A stretch of DNA of 64,000 nt, taken from the NCBI GenBank assembly GCA_910584205.1, contig CAJUAA010000015.1, forward strand, positions 1-64,000, written 5' to 3'. Below are positions 26,033 through 33,398 of the stretch, piece by piece. This DNA comes from an uncultured Lachnospiraceae bacterium. GTDB lineage: Bacteria > Bacillota > Clostridia > Lachnospirales > Lachnospiraceae. The position numbers were made by a program, and so were the translations under genes. Below the pieces are notes generated by a model. That model made no database searches. It saw only the letters and a program-made list of their open reading frames with translations, and was not told the origin of the DNA. Every line of letters starts with the position of its first letter. Position 1 is the first letter of the stretch.

Positions 26033-26222
26033 ATACAAAAGTGCAAAAAAGAAAAGCAAAAGTGACAGAAACTGATTACGGAAATTGTGAAAAATGCAGA
26101 TGAAAAAAAAGAGATTATACGATTTTTGGGCAATATTACATCTTTTGTTTTGGCTTAATGAGTGAATATCACCTGTAGAAAAAGAGAAAATGAAGATGAA
26201 ATGTGAAAAATACACAAAAAAC

Positions 26223-26238
26223 GGGCTGATAATGCAAA
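26223..26238 (+). promoter_or_regulatory. Candidate AraC operator, transporter-proximal copy
   Basis: GGGCTGATAATGCAAA ends about 42 bases before the TATAAT of the transporter promoter, a typical activator position for AraC-family proteins. Confidence 0.6.
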
Positions 26239-26257
26239 AAGGTAAATGAATAAGACA

Positions 26258-26286
26258 AAGACTTTTTCGGAAAGTCTTACTATAAT
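26258..26286 (+). promoter_or_regulatory. Transporter-operon promoter with overlapping inverted repeat
   Basis: A perfect TATAAT (26281-26286) has no recognisable -35 hexamer, as expected for an activator-dependent promoter. The -35 zone is occupied by a perfect inverted repeat, AAGACTTT-5-AAAGTCTT (26258-26278), which may bind a second regulator. Confidence 0.6.
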
Positions 26287-26366
26287 GGAGACATCAAGCG
26301 GCACAGGAATACAGAACAGAGATTTCTGTATCCTGTATATTTTGAAACAATCAGGAGGTAAAAAGT

Positions 26367-27689
26367 ATGAAAAAGAAGATGTTAAGTGCGCTTCTGTGTG
26401 CGACTATGGTGGCAGCGACACTGGCAGGCTGCGGTTCTTCCGGCAATCAGCCGGCGGCGGACAGCGGAACGGAAGCACCGGCGGCGGATGCGGCAGAGGG
26501 CGGAACGGAAGCACCGGCAGGAGCGACGGGCGACGGACTGGTATACTGGTCCATGTGGGATGCGGCGGAACCGCAGGCGCAGGCGATCAAACAGTCCATC
26601 GAGGCGTTTACCGCAGAGACGGGCATCGCAGTGGATGTGCAGTTCAAGGGACGTACGGGTATCCGTGAGGGTCTGCAGCCGGCGCTGGACGCAGGAACCA
26701 ACATCGATGTGTTCGACGAGGACATCGACCGTGTGAACACTACCTGGGGCAGCTATCTGATGGATCTGGAGGAGCTGGCAAAGGCCAATGATTATGAGGC
26801 GACAGCCAATGCGGGACTGATCGCTGCATGCCGTGAGGTAGGCGGCGGGACGCTGAAATCTATCCCGTATCAGCCCAACGTATTCGCTTATTTCTATAAT
26901 GAGGAGATCTTTAAAGAAGCAGGCGTGGAGAAGGTTCCGGAGACCTGGGATGAGTTCCTGGATACCTGCCAGAAGATCAAGGATGCAAACTATACTCCGA
27001 TTACCAATGACAATGCATACATTGCCAGCCTGTTCGGATATCACATGAGCCGTCTGATCGGTGAGCCGGCAACGGAAGAAGTGGTAAAGAACGGCGACTG
27101 GGACAACGAGGCAGTGCTGAAGACTGCACAGGCTTATGAAGAGCTGGCGAGCAAGGGATATTTCTCCGAGACCATCGAGAGCAACCAGTGGCCGGCAGGA
27201 CAGAATACAGAACTGGCTATGGGTACCGCGGCAATGTATCTGAACGGTTCCTGGCTTCCGAACGAAGTGAAGGATATTGCAGGTGAAGACTTTAAGTGGG
27301 GCTGCTTCAGCTATCCGGCAGTGGAAGGCGGAGTGGATGGAACGGAAGCTTCCAACTACGGTGCGCAGGTATTTGCGATCAATGCAAAATCCACCAAGGC
27401 AGAGCAGGCATTCCAGCTTATCACCTATCTGACCAAGGGCGAAGCAGACGCGCTTCTCTCAGAGATGTCAGTTGGTATTCCGGCAGACACCAGCAACACA
27501 GAGTGGCCGACGCTTCTGACCAATGTAAAACCGGTGATGGACAGCATGACGACCCGTTATCCGTGGGCAGCAGGCGCAGAGGCGAATGCGGATATGACTC
27601 CGATCATTGTTGAGAATTTCACAAAGCTCTGCGGCGGTTCTCTGGATGCACAGGGATTCGTAGATGCGCTGAAAGCAGCAGGCAACTAA
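26367..27689 (+). CDS. Sugar ABC transporter substrate-binding lipoprotein
   Basis: This 440-residue extracellular solute-binding protein (family 1, CUT1 type) has a signal peptide and lipobox TLAGC (Cys 22), then a repetitive Ala/Glu/Gly linker (two EAPAAD/EAPAG units) to about residue 55. The mature part starts LVYWSMWDAAEPQAQAIKQ and includes VFDEDIDRVNTTWGSYL and AMGTAAMYLNGSWLPNEV, typical of the family. GGAGG precedes the start. It is the first gene of the importer operon that ends in nahK, so the ligand is probably galacto-N-biose, lacto-N-biose or a longer glycan containing them (inference from context). Confidence 0.9.
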   Translation: MKKKMLSALLCATMVAATLAGCGSSGNQPAADSGTEAPAADAAEGGTEAPAGATGDGLVYWSMWDAAEPQAQAIKQSIEAFTAETGIAVDVQFKGRTGIREGLQPALDAGTNIDVFDEDIDRVNTTWGSYLMDLEELAKANDYEATANAGLIAACREVGGGTLKSIPYQPNVFAYFYNEEIFKEAGVEKVPETWDEFLDTCQKIKDANYTPITNDNAYIASLFGYHMSRLIGEPATEEVVKNGDWDNEAVLKTAQAYEELASKGYFSETIESNQWPAGQNTELAMGTAAMYLNGSWLPNEVKDIAGEDFKWGCFSYPAVEGGVDGTEASNYGAQVFAINAKSTKAEQAFQLITYLTKGEADALLSEMSVGIPADTSNTEWPTLLTNVKPVMDSMTTRYPWAAGAEANADMTPIIVENFTKLCGGSLDAQGFVDALKAAGN

Positions 27690-27748
27690 GTGAATACCTG
27701 TTTTGAAAAAAGTGCATAAAGAGCTGCACGGACAGGCATGAGACAATT

Positions 27749-27785
27749 ATGGCGGCATCGTGAAAGGCGGTGCTGCCATGTTTTT
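27749..27785 (+). terminator. Intercistronic hairpin with U-tract (partial terminator)
   Basis: ATGGCGGCATCG pairs with CGGTGCTGCCAT (two G-T pairs, seven-base loop), followed by TTTTT. It sits between the binding-protein gene and its permeases. Partial read-through would give the usual excess of binding protein. Confidence 0.75.
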
Positions 27786-27835
27786 AGAATTAAGGAAAAC
27801 AAGAGACCTGTTATGAAAAGAGGGGGGTTGCCGGA

Positions 27836-28741
27836 TTGAAAAAGAATAAGACCATGATCGTGGTGTTCCTTGCGCCTGCGGTTATCATGTTTTGTATTAT
27901 CTTCCTGTATCCGATCTTCCGCACCATTGCCATGAGTTTTTTCAAGATCGAAGGCGTGACGGATGCGGTATCCAAATGGCAGTTTTCAGGACTTGCCAAC
28001 TACATCAAACTGTTTAATACGGAGCTGTTCCGGATCTCCATGTGGAACATTTTCCGGATCTGGCTCTTTGGGGGAATTATTGTGATGGGGCTTGCGCTTC
28101 TTTTCGCGGCGATTCTGACCAGCGGAATCCGTTTCAAAAGCGCGTTCCGGGCGATTATCTACATGCCCAACGTGGTCAGCGCCGTAGCGCTGGCGACCAT
28201 GTGGCTGCAGTATGTGTTCAGCCCCAAGTTCGGCCTTTTTAAATCCATCGGAGAGCTGCTTCACTGGGAAGGGCTTGCGAAGTTCCAGTGGCTGGACCCG
28301 TCCCATCTGTTCTTTGCGCTTCTGGTTGCTTACTGTTTTGGAATGGTGGGTTACCATATGCTGATTTTTGCCAGCGGCATTGAGCGGATCAGTACGGATT
28401 ATTTTGAAGCGGCCACGCTGGACGGCGCCAGCAAGGTGCAGCAGTTCCGATATATTACGCTGCCGCTTCTAAAGGGTGTCACAAAGACGAATATTACCAT
28501 GTGGAGTATCAGCTCCGCCGGATTTTTCCTGTGGTCCCAGCTGTTTTCCATGGTGGTTTCCAATACGCAGACGATCACGCCGGTGGTCTACATGTACCAG
28601 AATATCTTCGGGGCAGGAAACAGTATGACCGAGCGGAACGCCGGCATCGGCGCAGCAGTGGGCGTGCTCCTGAGCGTATGTGTGGTGCTGATCTTTGTCG
28701 TATGTAACAAAGTGTTCAAAGATGACGATATCGAATTTTAA
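27836..28741 (+). CDS. Sugar ABC transporter permease (MalF/UgpA-like)
   Basis: This 301-residue membrane protein has six helices. The coupling loop is GIERISTDYFEAATLDGAS near residue 182. It starts at TTG 27836 behind AGGGGGG; the nearest ATG is six codons inside the protein and has no site. Preceded by a hairpin with U-tract and followed 14 bases later by its partner permease. It should form the heterodimeric channel for the GNB/LNB-type importer. Confidence 0.9.
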   Translation: MKKNKTMIVVFLAPAVIMFCIIFLYPIFRTIAMSFFKIEGVTDAVSKWQFSGLANYIKLFNTELFRISMWNIFRIWLFGGIIVMGLALLFAAILTSGIRFKSAFRAIIYMPNVVSAVALATMWLQYVFSPKFGLFKSIGELLHWEGLAKFQWLDPSHLFFALLVAYCFGMVGYHMLIFASGIERISTDYFEAATLDGASKVQQFRYITLPLLKGVTKTNITMWSISSAGFFLWSQLFSMVVSNTQTITPVVYMYQNIFGAGNSMTERNAGIGAAVGVLLSVCVVLIFVVCNKVFKDDDIEF

Positions 28742-28755
28742 GGGAGGGAGTAAGG

Positions 28756-29637
28756 ATGGCAAAAGAAAAAAGAGTGCGTGAACGCGTGAACTGGCGCAGA
28801 GAACTTCGCCTGGCTCCCGGTTACATTATATTGTCCCTGTGGGTGCTGTTTACTTTTATCCTGCTTGGCTGGGTGATCGGAGCCAGCTTCTCCACTTCCA
28901 GGGAGATCTTCTCCGGTACGGTCTTCCAGTTTGAGAGCGGGTTTCATCTGGAAAATTATGCGAAGGCGTGGAGCGCGTCCAACGTATCGGTCTTCTTCAC
29001 CAATTCGCTTGTGTATGCATCCATATCCTGTGCGTTTCTGGTGCTGATCTGTGCGCCCGCAGCCTATGTTCTGTCCCGTTTTACCTTTCTGGGAAACAAA
29101 CTGATCCAGAACGGTTTTGTGGCTGCCATGGGCGTACCGGCAACCATGATCGTGCTGCCGCTGTTCGGCCTGGTGGCGGGATGGAACATCCTGAACGTGT
29201 CGCTGGCCAACCGCGCGGTGCTGATCTTTCTGTATGTGGGCATCAACGTGCCCTATACGACGATCTTCCTCCTGACCTTTTTCAGCAATCTGTCCCGATC
29301 CTTTGAGGAGGCGGCTGCCATTGACGGATGTCCGCCCATGAAGACGTTCTGGAAGATCATGCTGCCCATGGCGCAGCCGGGCATCATCACCGTGACCATT
29401 TTCAACTTTATCAATGTGTGGAACGAATATTTTATGTCCCTGATCTTTGCAAACTCCGACAGGGTAAAATCCGTAGCTATCGGATTGTATGGAATGATCA
29501 ATTCCATGCGGTATACCGGAGACTATGCGGGAATGTTTGCGGCAGTGGTCATCGTATTCCTGCCCACCTTTATCCTGTATGTGTTCCTGTCAGAGAAGAT
29601 TATCGCCGGTGTCACAGGCGGCGGTGTGAAAGGTTAG
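28756..29637 (+). CDS. Sugar ABC transporter permease (MalG/UgpE-like)
   Basis: This 293-residue permease has six helices. The coupling loop reads LSRSFEEAAAIDGCPPMKTF near residue 180 and the ending is the familiar KIIAGVTGGGVKG. GGGAGG precedes the start, and the gene ends 11 bases before nahK. No ATPase gene lies in the operon, so the importer must use a shared MsiK/MsmX-type ATPase encoded elsewhere, as is common for CUT1 systems in Bacillota (inference). Confidence 0.9.
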   Translation: MAKEKRVRERVNWRRELRLAPGYIILSLWVLFTFILLGWVIGASFSTSREIFSGTVFQFESGFHLENYAKAWSASNVSVFFTNSLVYASISCAFLVLICAPAAYVLSRFTFLGNKLIQNGFVAAMGVPATMIVLPLFGLVAGWNILNVSLANRAVLIFLYVGINVPYTTIFLLTFFSNLSRSFEEAAAIDGCPPMKTFWKIMLPMAQPGIITVTIFNFINVWNEYFMSLIFANSDRVKSVAIGLYGMINSMRYTGDYAGMFAAVVIVFLPTFILYVFLSEKIIAGVTGGGVKG

Positions 29638-29648
29638 GAGGCGTCTGT

Positions 29649-30758
29649 ATGAGCAGAGAAAAGTCGGAATTACTGCAGATCTCGGGAAGATTTGCCATAG
29701 ATGGGGAGCTGGAGAATATCGAGTCCCATGGGAACGGACATATCAACGATACCTTTCTCCTGACCTGTCGTGCGGCGTCCGGAGAGAAATGCCGGTATAT
29801 TCTCCAGAGGATGAATCATGAGGTGTTTAAGGACCCCAGAGGGCTGATGGAGAATATCGTGGGCGTGACCGCATTTCTGCAGAAAAAGATCGCGGAGAAC
29901 GGCGGAGACCCCAGAAGGGAGGCCCTGAATGTGATTCCGGTCGCAGACGGCGGCTCTTATCGGCAGGAAGAGGACGGCACGTTCTGGCGGATGTACCGGT
30001 TCGTGGAGAATGCGGTCAGCTATGATGTGGTGGAACGTCCGGAAGATTTTTATGAAAGCGCGGTGGCGTTTGGCCATTTCCAGAAGCTTCTGGCGGATTA
30101 TCCGGCGGAAAGTCTCCATGAAACGATCCCGAATTTCCACAATACGGTGGACCGCCTGAGAAATTTTAAAAAGGCGGTGGAGGCGGATGTGCTGCAGCGT
30201 GCCGCAGGGGTATCGGAAGAGATCCGGTTTGTGCTGGACAGGGAAGAGGACTGCCATGTACTCTGCGATATGCTGGCATCCGGCGAGATACCGCTTCGGG
30301 TTACACATAATGATACCAAGCTGAATAACATTATGCTGGATCAGGTGACCAGAAAGGGAATCTGTGTCATCGACCTGGATACGGTTATGCCCGGTTCGGC
30401 GCTGTATGATTATGGGGATTCCATCCGGTTCGGGGCAAATACCGGAGCGGAGGATGAGAAGGATCTGTCAAAGGTATCCTGCGACCTGGAGCTGTTCGCC
30501 CTGTATACGAAGGGGTTCATTGAGGGCTGCGGCGGATCGCTGACCGGGAAAGAGATCCAGATGCTTCCCGTGGGTGCAAAGCTGATGACGCTGGAGTGCG
30601 GGATGCGTTTTCTGGCCGATTACCTGGAGGGTGACCATTATTTCAAGATTCATCGTCCGGAACATAATCTGGACCGCTGCAGGACCCAGTTCCGTATGGT
30701 AAAGGATATGGAAGAGAAATGGGGACGGATGCAGGCGATCGCAGAACAGTATTTATAA
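29649..30758 (+). CDS. nahK: N-acetylhexosamine 1-kinase
   Basis: This 369-residue kinase of the aminoglycoside-phosphotransferase (APH) fold phosphorylates GalNAc or GlcNAc at C1, the step after GH112 phosphorolysis. The catalytic loop THNDTKLNNIML and the metal motif CVIDLDTVMPG match Bifidobacterium NahK (LnpB) closely, and length is similar (about 360). Other visible parts are SHGNGHINDTFLL near the start and LQRMNHEVFKDP. AGGAGG lies before the ATG. Last gene of the importer operon; no clear terminator follows, though an inverted-repeat element begins 23 bases later. Confidence 0.93.
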   Translation: MSREKSELLQISGRFAIDGELENIESHGNGHINDTFLLTCRAASGEKCRYILQRMNHEVFKDPRGLMENIVGVTAFLQKKIAENGGDPRREALNVIPVADGGSYRQEEDGTFWRMYRFVENAVSYDVVERPEDFYESAVAFGHFQKLLADYPAESLHETIPNFHNTVDRLRNFKKAVEADVLQRAAGVSEEIRFVLDREEDCHVLCDMLASGEIPLRVTHNDTKLNNIMLDQVTRKGICVIDLDTVMPGSALYDYGDSIRFGANTGAEDEKDLSKVSCDLELFALYTKGFIEGCGGSLTGKEIQMLPVGAKLMTLECGMRFLADYLEGDHYFKIHRPEHNLDRCRTQFRMVKDMEEKWGRMQAIAEQYL

Positions 30759-31225
30759 GGTATTAAAAGTTCTTCTTTCAATTCGGAAAGCAGTATGCAG
30801 AGAGCAACATGCAGACGAAATGCAGATACCGAAACGGTGCATGGATGCTTTCCGAATAAGAAGGACGTTTGATATTTCTATCGTCGGCCGCAGGGTCGAT
30901 TTCGTTGGTTCTTTTGTGATTTCCAAATGCTTTTGAATTGAATAAAATGATTTGTTCTGTCTTAATATTTTAAAGCAGATCGTGTATTTTGTATGGCAAC
31001 GGGGTATCCAGCCTGTTATTTTGTGCAAACAGGTTGAAAAGGATTCTGTTCTGTTATAAACTATAAAAAACAGGAAATGCTGGAAAACTGTGGTGAATGA
31101 TTGAATTCTCAAGTATACAGACAGGTTGTTTCAGGGGATAATAAATTACAGTGGGGTTTACAGATACATTGTAATAAAGCTGTATATTTTGGAAGAAATG
31201 GATTGCCGGTTTGGAGGAATAGCAA
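30759..31225. other. Gene-free, lower-GC stretch after nahK
   Basis: Apart from the inverted-repeat element at 30781-30857, I see no gene. Composition is clearly more AT-rich than the flanking operons and continues so through the broken HEPN-like gene, suggesting an inserted or residual segment. Confidence 0.5.
30781..30857. repeat. 77-base element bounded by perfect 12-base inverted repeats
   Basis: ATTCGGAAAGCA (30781-30792) and TGCTTTCCGAAT (30846-30857) are exact inverted copies. The 53-base interior holds three direct copies of ATGCAGA at 30795, 30809 and 30820. No protein can be encoded. It might be a small mobile-element relic, an RNA structure or a protein-binding array. Confidence 0.65.
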
Positions 31226-31757
31226 ATGTATAAAGAGGAGATGTTTACAGAACAGGCGGAGTATATCGACAGTCATGATTTGGACAAATGGCATATCGAA
31301 CATCCTGATGAGAAGATAAAATTGTTTACATATTGAAGTAAAGAGAAACGAGTTGCTGAATGATTTGTTGGATGAATTTGACAAGTTATGCCAAATGCGC
31401 CATGCGATCGTGCATTCAAGCCGTATTCTTGCCGGGAAAAATGCTGTCAGGTTGAACGTTCCTCCGAATAACCAGAAAGTACTGGTGAAAACAGGATATG
31501 CCCAGTTACAGGAATGTGCCAGCATCTGTATATCGTGTGTGATGGCATTGAATCTTAAACTGTTTGAAGAAATGATGACAAGATGGGCAATAAATTGGAG
31601 AAAGATAGACGATTTTTGGAACAGTATTGACGAGAATCATTATTTTACAGGGATGTGGGATGTCTTTTCATCGGAAATAGATCGTACGGATGCACAACTG
31701 GCTGAGATGACAAAAACAAAATGTAAAAACGCAGTAAAAAAAGAGTTCCATGTATGA
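31226..31757 (+). pseudogene. Frameshifted gene for a HEPN-like protein
   Basis: A good GGAGGAA site precedes ATG 31226. The frame runs 36 codons (MYKEEMFTEQAEYIDSHD and on) to a stop at 31334-31336. A second frame, open from 31320, continues as VKRNELLNDLLDEFDKLCQM and on to 31757. Removing one base in the AAAATTGTTT run near 31320 gives a single 176-residue protein. It contains RHAIVHSSRIL, which fits the R-x4-H motif of HEPN ribonuclease-like domains. The product would be small, and base composition differs from neighbours. No partner antitoxin is seen. A sequencing error rather than true mutation is possible. Confidence 0.6.
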
Positions 31758-31836
31758 TGAAGGTGGTGTAACAAGTATGTATGTGGACAACCGTCGGCTG
31801 TAAGATACAAAAAACGAATATAAGGAGGAGAAAACC

Positions 31837-32679
31837 ATGCGTGAGATAGAAGTGAGCCGGATCACGGATGTGGTGGAGCGTCTCTGCATTGAGGCGAACG
31901 AGCATCTGCCGGAGGACGTCAAAGATGCGATTCAGAGCTGCCGCGCCTGTGAGGACGGTGAGATTGCCAAAGATGTTCTGGATCATATCATCGAGAACTA
32001 TGAGATCGCGGACCGGGAGCAGGTGCCGGTCTGCCAGGATACGGGAATGGCGTGCGTATTTCTGGAGATCGGGCAGGATGTCCATCTGACCGGAGGAGAC
32101 CTGACGGAGGCGGTGGACGAAGGGGTCCGCAGGGGATATGAGAAAGGATACCTGCGGAAATCCGTGGTAAAGGACCCGGTGCGCCGGGGAAATACCGGCG
32201 ACAACACGCCGGCCATGCTGTATACGGAGATCGTGCCGGGAGAGCAGGTGCGCGTCACCGTGGGTCCTAAGGGTTTCGGAAGCGAAAATATGAGCGCCAT
32301 CCGGATGTTCAAGCCGTCTGCGGGACTTGAGGGGATCAAGGATTTCATCTTGGAGACCGTGGAGACGGCAGGGCCTAATCCCTGTCCGCCCATGGTGGTG
32401 GGCGTAGGGATCGGAGGCACCTTTGACAAGGCGGCGCTGCTGGCGAAAAAGGCGCTGATGCGTCCTTTGGATTCGCCGCATCCGGATCCGTTCTATGCGG
32501 ATCTGGAGCGGGAGATGCTGGAGAAAATCAATGAACTGGGCATCGGCCCGCAGGGCTTTGGCGGCAGGACGACGGCGCTGGGACTGAATATCGAGACGCT
32601 GCCGACCCATATTGCCGGGATGCCCTGCGCCATCAACATCAGCTGCCATGTGACGAGACATAAGACGGAGGTGATCTGA
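31837..32679 (+). CDS. Class I fumarate hydratase (tartrate dehydratase family), alpha subunit
   Basis: This 280-residue subunit of an oxygen-sensitive [4Fe-4S] hydro-lyase interconverts fumarate and malate, or dehydrates tartrate. Visible motifs are VPVCQDTGMACVF (a cluster Cys), RRGNTGDNTPAMLYTEIVPG and NPCPPMVVGVGIGGTFDKAA with a second cluster Cys. AAGGAGG precedes the ATG. The beta subunit gene follows after a single base. Two-subunit forms are usual in anaerobic clostridia; fumarase is more likely than tartrate dehydratase but the motifs do not separate them. Confidence 0.9.
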   Translation: MREIEVSRITDVVERLCIEANEHLPEDVKDAIQSCRACEDGEIAKDVLDHIIENYEIADREQVPVCQDTGMACVFLEIGQDVHLTGGDLTEAVDEGVRRGYEKGYLRKSVVKDPVRRGNTGDNTPAMLYTEIVPGEQVRVTVGPKGFGSENMSAIRMFKPSAGLEGIKDFILETVETAGPNPCPPMVVGVGIGGTFDKAALLAKKALMRPLDSPHPDPFYADLEREMLEKINELGIGPQGFGGRTTALGLNIETLPTHIAGMPCAINISCHVTRHKTEVI

Positions 32680-32680
32680 C

Positions 32681-33250
32681 ATGGAAAGACATATTACGCT
32701 GCCGCTTACGGAGGAACTGGCGCGGACGCTTCATGCAGGAGATACGGTCTATCTGACCGGAGAGATCTATACGTCCCGGGATGCGGGGCATAAGAGAATG
32801 TGCGAAGCGCTTGAAAGAGGGGAAACGCTTCCCTTTGACCCGCAGGACGCGACCATCTATTATGTGGGGCCGACGCCGGCGAAGCCGGGGCAGGTCATCG
32901 GGTCCGCCGGACCGACCACCAGCGGCCGTATGGACGCCTATGCGCCCACGCTGATGTCCGTGGGCGCCAGAGGAATGATCGGCAAGGGGGCGCGCCTTCC
33001 GGAGGTGGTGGACGCCATGAAGAAATACGTCGGGGTGTATTTCGGAGCCATAGGAGGCGCGGGCGCGCTGCTGGCAAAATGCATCAAAAAATCAGAACTG
33101 ATCGCCTACGAGGACCTTGGGGCCGAGGCGCTGCGCAGGCTGTACGTGGAGGAGATGCCGCTGGTGGTCATCATTGACAGCGATGGAAGAAACCTCTACG
33201 AGGAAGGCAGGGCGGCCTATCTGGCGTCCCGGAGACAGGAGAAAGAATAA
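32681..33250 (+). CDS. Class I fumarate hydratase, beta subunit
   Basis: This 189-residue protein corresponds to the C-terminal domain of one-chain class I fumarases and completes the active site with the alpha subunit. Landmarks are GDTVYLTGEIYTSRDAGHKR near residue 22, GSAGPTTSGRMDAY near residue 75 and GARGMIGKG. It begins one base after the alpha stop, within GGAGGTGATCTGACATG, so the two are made together. It lies upstream of topoisomerase IV genes with a promoter in between. Confidence 0.9.
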   Translation: MERHITLPLTEELARTLHAGDTVYLTGEIYTSRDAGHKRMCEALERGETLPFDPQDATIYYVGPTPAKPGQVIGSAGPTTSGRMDAYAPTLMSVGARGMIGKGARLPEVVDAMKKYVGVYFGAIGGAGALLAKCIKKSELIAYEDLGAEALRRLYVEEMPLVVIIDSDGRNLYEEGRAAYLASRRQEKE

Positions 33251-33335
33251 AAGAAAGAATAGAAAAAAATGCCTGCCGGGCCGGCCGAAAATCCGGACCG
33301 GATGAGGGAATCGAAAATCTGTTCTGTTTTTCTGC

Positions 33336-33364
33336 TTGTTATTTTTTTCAAAATTTTGTATACT
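33336..33364 (+). promoter_or_regulatory. Promoter of parE-parC
   Basis: TTGTTA (33336-33341) and TATACT (33359-33364) with 17-base, T-rich spacing; 35 bases before the start codon. Confidence 0.6.
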
Positions 33365-33398
33365 ATATCCTGTATTTTCAAAAAAGGAGCAGGATAGT

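Noticed and set aside
30753..31112. A 119-codon minus-strand frame after nahK
   Set aside because: No ribosome site or domain is present, it overlaps the inverted-repeat element, and the composition is plain AT-rich intergenic DNA.
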